The notes beneath the pieces are model-generated. The model searched no databases, had not been told where the DNA came from, and worked only from the letters and a program-made list of their open reading frames with translations. From assembly GCA_041390305.1 (NCBI GenBank), contig JAWKQE010000002.1, positions 1-64,000 on the forward strand: 64,000 nt of DNA. The letters run 5' to 3'. Source of the stretch: JACKCR01 sp041390305 (lineage in GTDB: Bacteria > Eisenbacteria > RBG-16-71-46 > CAIMUX01). Positions 36,969 through 47,369 of this stretch are shown here, piece by piece. The position numbers were made by a program, and so were the translations under genes. Each line of letters begins with the position of its first letter. Within the stretch, counting starts at the first letter, position 1.

Positions 36969-39061
36969 TCCGCCACCTCCCGCAGCATCGCCACGATGTC
37001 CTTCTCGATCTCCTGGATGTCCGCGATGATCTCTTCCAGTGGACGCGGTGGGGTGTACTGGTAGAAGTACCGGTTGAAGTTGATTTCGTAGCCGACGATG
37101 CCGACTTCGCCGTCCTTGTCGTCGCGCTTCGAGGTTTCGATCCAGGCGTCGGGGACGTGGGGGAGGACTTCGCGTTCGAAGAACGACTCGACGCTTTCGG
37201 AGAGCGGGACGCTCTCGGTGTCGCGGAGGTCGGAGTCTGGTTCGGGTTCGCCTTTGCGGGCTCCGGTCTCGGCGGTGCAGACCTGGGCGTCCTCGTCGCG
37301 TTCGGAGAGGGCGGAGAGGATGGCTTTGAGGACGGGGGCGGAGAGTTTGTAGTCCGCCTTCTTCGCAGCGGCCTTCAGTGCCTTCACGAACTGGGTGCGG
37401 TCGCGGTAGAGCGTGTCGGGGAGTGTGGCGAGGAGATCGCGGATCGTCTGCTGTTCGGCGCGGCCGGCGGCTTCCTCTGCGGCTTTCTGGTCCGCCTTCT
37501 TCTTCTTCGAGACGGCGAGGTTATGGAATGTCCGCTCGTCTTCCAGTTTGGAGAGTCGTTCGGGTGAGACCTGGAAGTTCAGCTTGAGAGGTCGCTCGAC
37601 CGTGATCTTGCGGAAGCCGAAGTGGGTGGTCGGGTAGATCTTGCTGACGACGGTCTCTACGGTCTTTCCGTCCTTCGTGACCTCGCGGGTGTCATCGTGT
37701 TTGAACGCGGCGAGGATCTGGAGGATGTCCTGGGCTCTCTCCGCGGGGATCTCGCGACGTTTGCTGCCGAGACTCTTCCGCATCGGGGTCCAGAAGCTGG
37801 TGGCGTCGATGAGCTGGACCTTGCCTTGCCGCTCCTTCGCCTTCCGGTTGCTCAGCACCCAGATGTAGGTGGCGATGCCGGTGTTGTAGAAGAGTTGTTC
37901 GGGGAGGGCGACCAGGGCTTCCAGCCAGTCGTTCTCCAGGATCCAGCGACGGATCTCGCTTTCGCCGCTGCCGGCGTCACCCGTGAAGAGGGGGGAGCCG
38001 TTCATGATGATGGCGACGCGGGAGCCGCCGTCTTCCACTGGCTTCATGTGGGAGAGCATGTGCTGGAGGAAGAGGAGCTGACCGTCTGAGATGCGAGGGA
38101 GTCCCGCGCCGAAGCGACCGGATGGGTTCGAGGCCTCGGCCTTCACTTCGTCCTCGTCGCGCTTCCAGTCTTTGCCGTAGGGCGGATTCGCGATCTGGTA
38201 GTCGAAGTCCCGGGTGAAGAGGTCCTTCCGGAGGGTGGAGCCGAAGCGGATGTTGTCCGCGTCGCGGCCGTCGGCGGACTTCATGTAAAGATCCGACTTG
38301 CAGATCGCGAAGGTCTCCGGGTTCACTTCCTGCCCGAAGAGATGGATGTCCGCGCTCGGGTTGATCCCGGGACGCTCGTCCGTTCCCTGGATGTGACCTT
38401 TCGCGATGCTGAGCATCCCGCCCGACCCGCAGCACGGGTCACAGATCGTGCGGATCACGCCCTGGCCCGAGATCCGGTCCTCGTCGCCCGCGAGCATGAG
38501 GTCCACCATGAGGTGGACGACGTCCCGGGGCGTGAAGTGCTCTCCCGGGTTCTCGTCCAGGGCCTCGTTGAACTTCCGGATCAGCTCCTCGAAGATCGTC
38601 CCCATCGTCGGGTTGTCGACCCGGTCCGGGTGGAGGTCCACGTTCTTGAACCGCTCCACCACCTTGAAGAGGAGATCCGACGCCTCGAGCTTCGTGATCG
38701 TGTTGTCGAAATCGAACTTCTCGATCACCTCCCGCATGTTCTCGCTGAACCCGTTGATGTAGTTCCGGAGGTTCGCCGAGATGTTCGAGGGATCGCCCAG
38801 GAGCCGCTCGAAGTCGTACTGGGAGGTGTTGTAGAACGCGAAGCCGGAGGCCTTCCGAAGTTGCGGGTCCAGGTTCTCGAGCTTGCCCTTGAGGCTGGCG
38901 TTCCGCTCGAGAACCTGGGGCTTCGTCGGCGCGAGGACGCAGTCGATCCGGCGGAGGACGGTGAGGGGGAGGATCACGTCCTGGTACTTGCCGCGCTTGA
39001 AGGAGTCGCGGATGAGGTCGGCGGTGGACCAGAGGAAGGAGACGATTTCGGAGTGGTTCAT
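36965..39061 (-). CDS. hsdM: Type I DNA methyltransferase HsdM
   Basis: The 698-residue protein has the HsdM N-terminal helical domain (SFLWSTADLIRDSFKRGKYQ) and the N6-adenine methyltransferase core: DPCCGSGGMLSIAKG (AdoMet site, about 207), ANPPYGKDW (catalytic NPPY, about 290). A Lys/Glu-rich helical spacer (about 515-545) and a long C-terminal region with a coiled-coil tail for HsdS binding follow. Usual HsdM proteins are about 500 residues; this long form includes an extra helical region at about 540-680. It is the first core gene of the restriction operon. Confidence 0.93.
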   Translation of the reverse strand: MNHSEIVSFLWSTADLIRDSFKRGKYQDVILPLTVLRRIDCVLAPTKPQVLERNASLKGKLENLDPQLRKASGFAFYNTSQYDFERLLGDPSNISANLRNYINGFSENMREVIEKFDFDNTITKLEASDLLFKVVERFKNVDLHPDRVDNPTMGTIFEELIRKFNEALDENPGEHFTPRDVVHLMVDLMLAGDEDRISGQGVIRTICDPCCGSGGMLSIAKGHIQGTDERPGINPSADIHLFGQEVNPETFAICKSDLYMKSADGRDADNIRFGSTLRKDLFTRDFDYQIANPPYGKDWKRDEDEVKAEASNPSGRFGAGLPRISDGQLLFLQHMLSHMKPVEDGGSRVAIIMNGSPLFTGDAGSGESEIRRWILENDWLEALVALPEQLFYNTGIATYIWVLSNRKAKERQGKVQLIDATSFWTPMRKSLGSKRREIPAERAQDILQILAAFKHDDTREVTKDGKTVETVVSKIYPTTHFGFRKITVERPLKLNFQVSPERLSKLEDERTFHNLAVSKKKKADQKAAEEAAGRAEQQTIRDLLATLPDTLYRDRTQFVKALKAAAKKADYKLSAPVLKAILSALSERDEDAQVCTAETGARKGEPEPDSDLRDTESVPLSESVESFFEREVLPHVPDAWIETSKRDDKDGEVGIVGYEINFNRYFYQYTPPRPLEEIIADIQEIEKDIVAMLREVAE

Positions 39062-39115
39062 GGGGTGGCGGATGCCTCCAAGGAAAGCACTAGGAGAGAG
39101 GTCAACTGTGCCGAG

Positions 39116-39793
39116 TCAGCGGACGAGACTGTGAGCGCCCGAGCCGGGTGGGGTGAGGTCAAGAGTGTCACGTCCCGTGATGACTCGGTGCTGTCCATCG
39201 ATCACCTTGTGGGTGTGCGGATTACCGTCGCTCTCGCCGCCGGACACCACAAGGAACTTGTGCCGCACCAGGATAACCGATCCTGGTGGGTACTTCTTCT
39301 TCGTGGCCTCGTCCAACTCAGCGGGCACTTCGTAGCATAGCCAGACTCCACCAAGCGAATCCTCTTCAAGGTATCGCACTTCGGCATCGTCTGGAATCCC
39401 GGGAATCGTACGGCGCCAAACGCCCTGCAGACGTTCCCAGTCGGTCTTCAGGAGATCAATCCTCAAGGAGAGAGAATCCGAGCGCACTCTCGTCAAGGCC
39501 AGGTCATCGTTGATGCGACGAAGCTCCGCCTCATGCTCGGCCCGCTCCTCAGCCATTGACCGCTTGAATCCTTCGAGAACCTCAGGGAACTTGTCGTACG
39601 AAAGGAGGCCGAGCAGCTCCTTTTGCTCGTCGATCGCGTCTCTCTGCAGCTTGTATAGGTGGCCGGACACCACGGCGACCAAGGGTATGAGGATGACCAC
39701 GTTGACGACCCGCGCCAGGTCGCTCGCGGTTCGCAGGATTCTCCTCGCTTGGGAGCCTCCGCCAGTTCTGGATCTACCGGTGTTCCTGCCCAT
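39116..39793 (-). CDS. Coiled-coil membrane-anchored protein, unknown function
   Basis: The 225-residue protein is not recognised. One membrane helix lies near the N-terminus (VVNVVILIPLVAVVSGHLY, about 29-47), then a long coiled coil (about 50-120, rich in Glu/Arg/Leu), then a compact C-terminal domain with a PPGSVILVRHKFLVV block. GGAG lies 9 bases before the ATG. It is placed between the frameshifted mrr and hsdM, on the same strand, so it is plausibly part of the defence operon. Its small C-terminal beta domain could be a sensor or enzyme; no catalytic motif is visible. Confidence 0.65.
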   Translation of the reverse strand: MGRNTGRSRTGGGSQARRILRTASDLARVVNVVILIPLVAVVSGHLYKLQRDAIDEQKELLGLLSYDKFPEVLEGFKRSMAEERAEHEAELRRINDDLALTRVRSDSLSLRIDLLKTDWERLQGVWRRTIPGIPDDAEVRYLEEDSLGGVWLCYEVPAELDEATKKKYPPGSVILVRHKFLVVSGGESDGNPHTHKVIDGQHRVITGRDTLDLTPPGSGAHSLVR

Positions 39794-39840
39794 CGTCGAT
39801 CTCCATATCGGACCCAGCGTTCCTCGGATCGGCTGCTTGG

Positions 39841-40783
39841 CTACCCTTCGTAGTAGTCCACATCGACCTTCGGAATCCTCACCACCCGATGACTCACTCC
39901 CACCCCGAAGTCCATCATGTACCGCGTGAGCGCTTCCCCGTCCACGAGCACGATCTTCTCGACCGAGTTCGCGAACTCCACTGCGCCTGTCGTGAAGCTC
40001 GACGTCGTGATGAAGACGCCCTTCGTCGCTCGCTTGCCCGCGAGTGCGCCATAGAAACCCTGGACGTCGGGCCTTCCGACCGGAGTCTTCCAGCGCTTCG
40101 CCTGGACGTAGACCTTTTCGAGGCCGAGGCGGTCGAGGGAGATGATCCCGTCGATCCCTTCGTCGCCGGATCGTCCGACGCGGCTGAGGTCGCTCCGGCT
40201 CGTTCCGTATCCGAGTGCGTGGAGGAGGTCGAGAACGAGGGTCTCGAAGAAGCTCGGGTCCGCGTGGCCGATGAGTTCCAGGATCTCTGCCGAGACCGAC
40301 TCGCGGATCTCGACGATCGCGTGCTCGATCAGGTCATCGGGGGTAGTGCTGTCGGTGGCTTCGGCGACGGACGGTGCCGAACCCGGATCTGTCGCGTCGA
40401 GAGCGGTCGGGTCATCCGGATCGTCTGCCGGACGGAGCCGCACCTTGACGTTCGTCGACGCGAGTCGGTCGACTTCCTTCGACGTAAGCGGTCCGGGATG
40501 GGCCGCGAGGTAGTCGAGTCCGGTCTGGGTGATCTTCCAGTATCCACGCTTCGGAGACTCCGAGAATCCGACTCGCTTGAGCCGATCGTGTGCCCACCCG
40601 GCGCGGTTCCGATAGATGTGCTGGTTCCCGCTCGGGAGCAGGTGCGTCTTCTGCTCGTCGGACAGCCCGAGACCAGCGGCTGCGCCGTCCTGCCTGGTTC
40701 GGCGCGGCCACGCCGTCCGGGTGTCGCGCGAGGAAGCGGAGCAGGGGCTCGATGAACTTGTCGTAGGTGGGGATCGCGGCCAT
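39841..40783 (-). pseudogene. mrr: Mrr-family restriction endonuclease, frameshifted
   Basis: The gene encodes an Mrr enzyme of about 313 residues: an N-terminal winged-helix DNA-recognition domain (AAIPTYDKFIEPLLRFL at the start; LLPSGNQHIYRNRAGWAHDR and ESPKRGYWKITQTGLDYL after the break) and a C-terminal PD-(D/E)xK nuclease domain (GYGTSRSDLSRVGRSGDEG, then KVYVQAKRW, about residue 240). The frame changes within about 40683-40703: the start lies in one frame, the rest in another, consistent with one extra base. The downstream frame alone has only a weak GTG start at 40443, which would lose the winged helix. Mrr cleaves modified DNA. It may be inactive, or the break may be a sequence error. 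Confidence 0.82.
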
Positions 40784-41746
40784 GTCAGGCGGTCCCTCGG
40801 GCGAGGAGTGCGGCCCGTGCTTCTGCGGACGGGGACAGATCAGCTCGTGCGGTGCGGCGAACCACGCGTGCCTCCGTGTGGGATCCAAGGAGCGTGGGCG
40901 TCGTCCTGGGTGGAGCGACGCGTTGGGATTGTCGGTGGGATTGTGGGAGGAGGCAAGGATACGGGGGCTTGGAGTGGGCGGAATCTCGACGGCGAGGCTC
41001 ACTCCGATGGGCGAGTCGGGTCGAAACCAAGGGGATCCCCTTGGTTTTGATCCTCGCCTTTGTGAAGTCTGCTAGTACCGGCGTAGGCCCGGATCACCCC
41101 GGGGCCTGCGACCCATGCTCCATGTTCTAGCCGGCCCAAGCCTCTGCATGCTCTATCGCGACTCAATAGACGAGCGGAGATGCGGGAGCCCATCGAAGTC
41201 CAGCTTCGACGGTTCTCACTTTGCTTGCAGCGATTTGGGTGTCGCTCAGACGAACCTTGACCCCTAGTCCGACGAGAAGCTGATCGGCAATCTGATCGTT
41301 CCGCCAGCCCAAGACTCGATCGCTGTATCGCTGATGCGTTCTCCTGGATTCTCGCACCGGGCACGCTTTGCTTTCCGGCCCAACTTCTGGAAGAACGCTC
41401 AAGAATGACGGGTTCGCGGCCGTCGGCATCGAATCGAGGCCGGGGCGATCAGGCGCTCTTTTTCCGGGCACTTCAGCCGACGGCCTGGCAGTATGCGTCC
41501 GCCGTTGCGATCCACGTTCTCACTGCATCCTGCGAGTCCGATATACCAACATCCCATCCGCGGGGGCAGGTTGACGCGCAGTGAACATGAGAGGACGTCA
41601 GCAGGCTCCTTGTGCGACGGCCCTCGGTACACATACGAGTGCTACCAGTGATTGACCGGATCGAGTGATATCGCCAGAATCCAATGACAGATCTCATCCG
41701 TCATCTTCCGACGCCACTGATTGGCTCCGCTGCTGGGAGGCGTTGT
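40784..41746. other. Long intergenic stretch with a 76-bp direct repeat; no clear gene
   Basis: The stretch is lower in coding signal than its flanks. It holds the first copy of the direct repeat (40978-41053) with its central palindrome. A minus-strand frame at 41163-41471 has a protein-like C-terminal half (LGWRNDQIADQLL) but no recognised family or start signal, so it is not called. The last 20 bases carry the leader of the large lipoprotein gene. Confidence 0.5.
40978..41053 (+). repeat. Direct repeat copy A with 24-bp perfect palindrome
   Basis: The element begins GCGGAATCTCGACG and ends TTTTGATCC. It is about three quarters identical, by eye, to copy B at 45311-45387 in the same orientation. 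Its 3' half contains a perfect palindrome at 41024-41047 with 12-base arms (AAACCAAGGGGA). In copy B the matching part is imperfect. Confidence 0.6.
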
Positions 41747-44700
41747 ATGAGCACATCTCGCATTCGCCTGTTCCTCATTCTGTTGGCTTGCTCTGCGACC
41801 TTTGCTTGCAACGACCGAACAACGGATTCCGTTCCCGATGACGCGCCAGATCCCGAAGGAGGTTGGATCGTTGCGGCCCCGGACGTGGCCACCGTATTGC
41901 CCGGAGACAGTTTTGGGATTGAGGCCACTGCGTTCACTGCGGACGGGAATCCAGCGCCGGAGGCCTCGCTGATGTGGAGTAGTTCGAACACATCCATAGC
42001 CGCGGTGGACGCTCGGGGCCGGGTGGAGGCGCTCTCTCCGGGTAATGTCGAGATCGTGGCATCATGGGGCCGGGCCCGCGCCAGAGTGCAAGTCGCAGTG
42101 TATCAAGCGGCGGTCCTAGAGGTTCCCGACGGTGTCGAGTTCCGGCCGGAATCACTTCATATCAGCTCGCCGTCTTCGGAGTGGGCGGTCGACGAGGACG
42201 GTCGTTTCGGCTTCGATGCGTCGGAAAACGGGCATGCCCTGATCGCGCTCAACCAACACGGGAATCCGGTCCTGATCGGGCAGGCGGCGGGCGACGGGAG
42301 TGTGGACTTTACGCTGGATGCCACCGCCGTGGCGCTAGTTCTGCTGGATCCGCGGCTTGTCGGGGCGCCTACATCGCCAGACTGGGGGCCGATGTGATCC
42401 AGCAGCATCCTGGGTTCGCCACACTGAAGGAGGTGATTCGACAGGCACTTGCGTCGGGTGATCAGGCTCCATTGGAGCAGGAATCCGTACACCAATCCGC
42501 GGGAGAGATCGTCTCGAACCTCCTTGATGGACTTCGCCCGTCTGAGCGCGGCGAGTTTGGGTACCCGCACTTCGAACCGAGGCTCACGACCTCATGTCGG
42601 GAGGGTTCCGGGGTTCCGATCACAAGCCAGAACTTCCTCTGGTACACGGTCCATGCCCGGCGCCAGTCCGCGAATGGTGATGTTTCAGAGTGGTCTCGAT
42701 TCGTACTGCCGAGGAGCCATTTCGACTATTCGCTGGGTCCCAACTTCTTTGGTGTCGAGCACGTCACAACGGAGGTGCCCGCCCGGGAGGAATGGGTGGA
42801 AATCGAGTACGAGTACTGGGACGCGGTAACCAAGCTCGACATCGCCTATACCTTGCTGGCGCCTGTCTTCTCCGTAGACACAAGAGGAATACTGTCGAGT
42901 TCTGAGAGAGAGGTGTGGGAGTTCTTCGCTGATTGGGTGCAGGGAATGTACTCGGTCGGGCAAGTGGTGGTTGTGGAGTTGGAGCGGCTTCTCGCGACAT
43001 ATGAACAGACCGGAGACGTTGTCCAACTGTGGGACGGGTTCTATCGGCAAGTAGGATCCGCGGTGTTCGAAAGCGCCCAGGCGATGGTAGAATTCGTGAC
43101 AGGACGAGTGGTATCAGAGGGGTTTGTTCGGCCGATTCTGGAGTTGCTTATCCGACGTCTCGCCTTCGTGCCGGAGGCGATTGGAGGAGTTGGAGAGTCG
43201 GCACAAATCATCTCTACTTACAATGCATTTTCACACTTCGAAATCCCGTCGGAGCGCGTCGCGTTGCATGCGGGGATCGTAGATGACGCTGAGCGATTTG
43301 CGCGGCTTCGCGTCTTGGTTCTCGACTCCGATGGCAGCCCCGTTGGTACAGAGGAACCGGAGATCTTGGGCGACGTGCTTCCTCATTGCGAGGAAGGACA
43401 CTTCGTGTCCAGTACTTCCGAAGGATCTGAGTGGCTCTCCAAGCCTCTCTTCATTGACCGATCTCAGGCTACCGGCATCTTCGCCCGCGACGGGGACATG
43501 TCTTGTGGACTGGACAGCGTGTCGGCTGATACACCGGCTCTGGTTCCAGGCGAGTCGGAACTGGTCCTGAGGTTTCCGGCGGCGCGGCTTGCCTCCACCG
43601 TCTTACCAGCGATCCGCTGCGGTAAGGAACAAACCGTAGTCCTTGCCGGGGAGAACCTCCTCGGAGTTCGAGGGGTCCGGGTGAGCGCGTCGGAAGTTAC
43701 GGTGCGTTCGTTTGAGTGTGCAGCGGATGGCAGTGAAGTGTTGGTGAATCTCGGCGTTGCGGACGAACGACCGCCCGAGGAGTTCGAGCTGTCACTCGAG
43801 ACCCACCACCGAGGAACCGTGACAGCTCAGATTCCTGTTGAATGCTCGATATCGGTCGCCATCGAAGCCCCGGCAAACGGACAAGTGGTTCGCACAGGAG
43901 ACATAGTCGAGTTTCGGGCGACGGCAATGGACCAGTCTGGAGTCGACGTATCTGATGATGTCGACTGGTACTGGATTTCCAGCCGGCACGCTGGATACCT
44001 CGGGACATCGCGGAGTCTCAGCGTTCGGTATCTCGGTATCGGAGAGCACCGAATCAAGGCACAAGCACAAGTCCCGGACGACCCAAGTAGAGCAGGAAGT
44101 GACGAAGTTTGGATCTCCGTGACGCCAGACGTGGAGTTCGAGGTCTTCGTCCGCGGACCCGAGGATGAATCGAGGTTCTTCCCGGGAGATCTGGTCGAGT
44201 TCGAGGCCATCGCACTGGACACCTTGGGAAATGAGGTTGAGGCAGTGGATTGGGGGTGGTGGTCAAGTCTAGATGGATCGATCGGGTCGACGCGAGCCTT
44301 CTCGTGGAGCGCTCTCTCCACGGGACGACACGAGATCCGAGTAACGGGTCGATATCACTTTGGGCAGGGCGTTGAGGACTCCAAGACAGTTGGAGTGGTT
44401 GTTCGGGAACGAGCAATTCGGATCGCTTCACTTGCTCCCTCTGACGGTGATGAAGCAGAGGAGGGAGTGCCGATCCGATTTCTCGGTCACGCAGAGGACC
44501 AGGATGGCAATGCCGTGGACGCCCTGTGGAGGTGGACATCAGACACGGATGGGGAACTCGGGACGACGAGCGACTTCGTCCGAAGCGACTTGTCGGTTGG
44601 TCCTCATGTTGTGACAGTAGTGGCGAACGACCCGGAGGTACCGGGTGTTGCAGACACGCTGGCATTCCAGCTAGAGGTTCTGGACGCGTCCTATCATTGG

Positions 44701-45228
44701 GCGGGTTCGTACACTGTCCAGCAGGTGGGGCCGTGTGAGGTCGTTAGTGGGCTTGCATGTGGACGCATCGGATACAGGGAGCTGGCAGGTAGAACGGGTT
44801 CTTCCAGCGTGGAGATGCTCTTTGCCGAGGTCCCAGAACAGGGGAACTTGCGTCTCAATGTCGCCTTTGGCGGTAGCTTTGCGACCTTTCAGGGGTGCCT
44901 CGCGTTTGAAGTCGATGCGCGGGATGGTCAAGGGTTCAGCATCTCGATGCTCTTGAACGAGTATCCGACGGATGTGACCTTTCTGGTCGACTACTCGTTC
45001 GATGACGAGCGAGGTGGTCACTTCGAGGCATCGATCCACCACCCAAACGAAGACATTCCAGTTGCGGGAGTCTGGAGTGTTCGGAAGCGTCGCGGCCTGT
45101 TCGGAAAGTGCGTAAACCCAGAGGACGGGTCCATTTGTAGACAGGTCTCTGGGCAGCCGACGCCCGATTGCCTGGATGGTTGTGATTCGCATCCGGATTC
45201 CGAGGAGTGTCTGTGGACAAGCAATTGA
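41747..45228 (+). pseudogene. Large Ig-like repeat lipoprotein, frameshifted
   Basis: The gene encodes a surface lipoprotein of about 1160 residues: signal peptide with a lipobox around LLAC/TFAC, a BIG2-like Ig domain (about residues 30-110), a long region without known folds (about 200-600), and three related PKD/Ig-like domains near the C-terminus (about 700-1000; each with a DxxGN or DQSG-type turn and a final STGRHEIRV-like strand). The frame breaks at a four-G run at 42362-42365: adding one base joins LDPRLVG to AYIARLGADV. Both sides are conserved in style. GGGAGG precedes the ATG. It is flanked by direct repeats A and B. An adhesion or envelope-structure role is likely but unproven. 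Confidence 0.75.
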
Positions 45229-45654
45229 GACCTTGTAGGTACGACTACTGACCGTGCCTGCCTCCTGGTTTGGTGGCGGCACGATCGACCCACTTTCCGT
45301 GCGGTGCTTCGCGGAATCCCGACGTCGTGGCTCAAACCCATGGGTGAGTCCGGGTGAAGCCGAGCGGACTCCCCTGGTCTTGACGCCGGACCGACGAGCG
45401 AGCCGGTTCCGATGCCGACCGTGGGAGATCACCGATGTCCCGATTGCTGGCCCGGTTCGTGCAAGAGTATGGCTAGCCGTCCGTTGCTCGACGACTTATC
45501 GAGCTCCTTCGATCATGGGGAAGTTGCCAACAGCCGACGTGCCTCGGCACGGCACGTAGACCGTGGCCCGATCGTGCAGAACCGATCCCGTCCGTAGCGA
45601 CGACTCGCCGCAGTACTCGCCGCCCCCGCAACTGGTTGAGCATGGAGTGGTGTC
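45229..45654. other. Intergenic stretch with direct repeat B; no gene
   Basis: Nothing coding is supported. The stretch contains repeat copy B and the leader of the TIGR04255-type gene. Confidence 0.5.
45311..45387 (+). repeat. Direct repeat copy B
   Basis: Starts GCGGAATCCCGACG and ends CTTGACGCC, in the same orientation as copy A 4.3 kb upstream. Together the two copies bracket the Ig-like lipoprotein gene, as would be expected of a recombination cassette. No recombinase gene is seen nearby. Confidence 0.6.
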
Positions 45655-46455
45655 ATGGGACAATGCGCCTCGGTTGAGGTTGGGTCACTGTCCCAGGAGA
45701 AGTGCACCGTGACTGGGTCTCGAGAGCGTCATCCTCATCTGTCCGAAGCACCGATTCGGGAGGCGCTGCTGGACATTCGAGTGCGTCCTCGGCCGGGATT
45801 CGAGACCGACCAACTTCGAGATCTCGTCGCGGCCTTGAGGTCTGAGTTTCCGAAGTCGTCGGAGCAGAGGCGGATGTCCATCGAGTTCGGGACGAGCCCT
45901 CCTCGGGAGGAACGCCGGGACCTCGGCATCGATGCGATCGTCCTCAAGTCCGACGATGAGCTGACGGTTTGCCAGCTCCGTGAGTCTGGCTTCACGTTCA
46001 ACCGCGTCGCGCCGTATGAGAGCTGGGGGAAGATGTTCCCACTGGCGATGAAGTCTTGGACCGCCTTCCGTGATCTGGCAAAGCCGCTCGAGATCTCCAG
46101 GCTGGCGGTGCGGTACATCAACAGCATTCCATGCCCAGAGGCCATGCGAACTGTGGAGGAGGTGCTTACGGCTGGTCCTCCTGTTCCCACCGGGGTGGCG
46201 TCGGGGCTCAGTGCGTTCCTGACCCGAGTGACCATCCATGACGAGCGAAGGAATGTGTCAGCCCACGTGATCCAGGCGCTGGAAGTTGGTGCCGACCGCC
46301 GGTCCTCCATCATTCTCGACATAGATGCGTTCTCTCAACTGGCGCTTCCTCTAGACTCTGGTCGTGTGGAGGAAACCTTCGAGAACTTGCGGGAATACAA
46401 GAACGAGATCTTCTTCGGAAGCCTGACCGAAGCGACGATAGAGAGGTTTCGGTGA
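45655..46455 (+). CDS. TIGR04255-family protein
   Basis: The 266-residue protein matches TIGR04255: HLSEAPIREALLDIRV near the N-terminus, FTFNRVAPYESWGKMFP (about 113), and ISRLAVRYINSIPCP (about 147), followed by a C-terminal ILDIDAFSQ block and an ENLREYKNEIFFGSL end. The family's biochemical function is unknown; its members occur in accessory regions, often with one or two small partner genes. The start at 45655 has GGAG upstream; a later GTG start cannot be excluded. It overlaps the next gene by GTGA, so expression is coupled. Confidence 0.82.
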   Translation: MGQCASVEVGSLSQEKCTVTGSRERHPHLSEAPIREALLDIRVRPRPGFETDQLRDLVAALRSEFPKSSEQRRMSIEFGTSPPREERRDLGIDAIVLKSDDELTVCQLRESGFTFNRVAPYESWGKMFPLAMKSWTAFRDLAKPLEISRLAVRYINSIPCPEAMRTVEEVLTAGPPVPTGVASGLSAFLTRVTIHDERRNVSAHVIQALEVGADRRSSIILDIDAFSQLALPLDSGRVEETFENLREYKNEIFFGSLTEATIERFR

Positions 46456-46985
46456 CCGCCGTCTCTTTGACAAACACTTCGGATTGGCTGCCAGGTCTGA
46501 ATCCCCTGGGCCTTCGGGCCGAGCAACGAGCTATCAGTCCGACCGCAAAGCAACTCGAGGACCGATGGGTCGAAGCACTCGACTACCGGCCGACAGTCTC
46601 CATCGGTGAACGGTGGATTCGCCTCGTCACTGCGATCGAGGATGCCGCGGATGAGGCTTCTGAGCCGGATTGGGATGGCCACGGCGCGCTCCCTGCGAAT
46701 GAACTGGCAGTGCGGTGGGCGTTCCAGTTTGCCCTGAGTCTGCCGCGCGATCTCCCGCTGCCTGAGCTGTCCATCGACAAGGATGGCGAGGTGTCCTTCG
46801 AATGGAGCTTGGGTCCTCGCGCCGTCTTCTCCGTGAGTGTCGCGCCGAACGGTACACTCAGCTACGCCGGACTCTACGGACACAGGAAGTGCTATGGGGT
46901 GGAGAGCCTGGATTCTGCGGTGCCTGAACCCATTCTCGAAGGAATCCGTCGCCTCTATCGAGACGCCAGCGCTTTCGCCGGCTGA
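46452..46985 (+). CDS. Uncharacterised partner of the TIGR04255 protein
   Basis: The 177-residue protein is not assigned to a named family. It is soluble, with an EPDWDGHGALPANELAVRWA block in the middle and a beta-rich second half (SIDKDGEVSFEWSLG, then VFSVSVAPNGTLSYAGLYG). It starts with GTG overlapping the previous stop. The 'WDGxGA' block followed by strands is a pattern seen in proteins encoded after TIGR04255 genes (from memory; not checked). It probably acts with that protein. Confidence 0.7.
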   Translation: MTAVSLTNTSDWLPGLNPLGLRAEQRAISPTAKQLEDRWVEALDYRPTVSIGERWIRLVTAIEDAADEASEPDWDGHGALPANELAVRWAFQFALSLPRDLPLPELSIDKDGEVSFEWSLGPRAVFSVSVAPNGTLSYAGLYGHRKCYGVESLDSAVPEPILEGIRRLYRDASAFAG

Positions 46986-47343
46986 GCCCCTGGGGCGGTA
47001 TCTACTCTCGAGATCAGACTTCAGCGTGGGCAATCTGCGGACGAAGCCCCGTGCGTTCGAACCGAGCCCGAAGACGAGGCAGACGTCCGTCTTCTGGATC
47101 GGCGGACTTTCGGATTTCGAGGTATGGGATCTCGGCGACCGATTCGTGGGTCGTGTGCGGGAGAAGCCGATCCTCGCTCGGGCGACGGTCACTGTGCGTG
47201 CAGTGGAGGCGGTCGGATTGCGAGCAGACTTCGACAACGCCCCGCCCCGCCACGCGAACATCGTTGGGTGGCCTGAGTCCAAGCACGAGACGAAGTCGAG
47301 AGCGCAGGAACTTGCGGCGGAGGCAACGCTCGTAGTTCGCTAG
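46894..47343 (+). CDS. Third protein of the TIGR04255 gene set
   Basis: The 149-residue protein is encoded in a different frame and overlaps the previous gene by 92 bases. The start at 46894 is chosen because AGGAAG lies 4 bases before it; the coding sequence after the overlap has clear protein character (RSDFSVGNLRTKPRAFEPSP, VWDLGDRFVGRVREKPILAR, HANIVGWPESKHETKSRAQE). No known domain. Ordered after the other two, it probably belongs to the same three-gene module. An alternative start inside the overlap cannot be excluded. Confidence 0.65.
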   Translation: MGWRAWILRCLNPFSKESVASIETPALSPAEPLGRYLLSRSDFSVGNLRTKPRAFEPSPKTRQTSVFWIGGLSDFEVWDLGDRFVGRVREKPILARATVTVRAVEAVGLRADFDNAPPRHANIVGWPESKHETKSRAQELAAEATLVVR

Positions 47344-47369
47344 CGGGCCAAGTTGGGAGGAGTTGAATC

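Noticed and set aside
41163..41471. Minus-strand 102-residue gene
   Set aside because: The C-terminal half looks protein-like, but there is no ribosome binding site or recognisable family, so it was left as intergenic.
40978..45387. Integron attC sites
   Set aside because: The repeats lack the RYYYAAC and GTTRRRY ends of attC, and there is no integrase.
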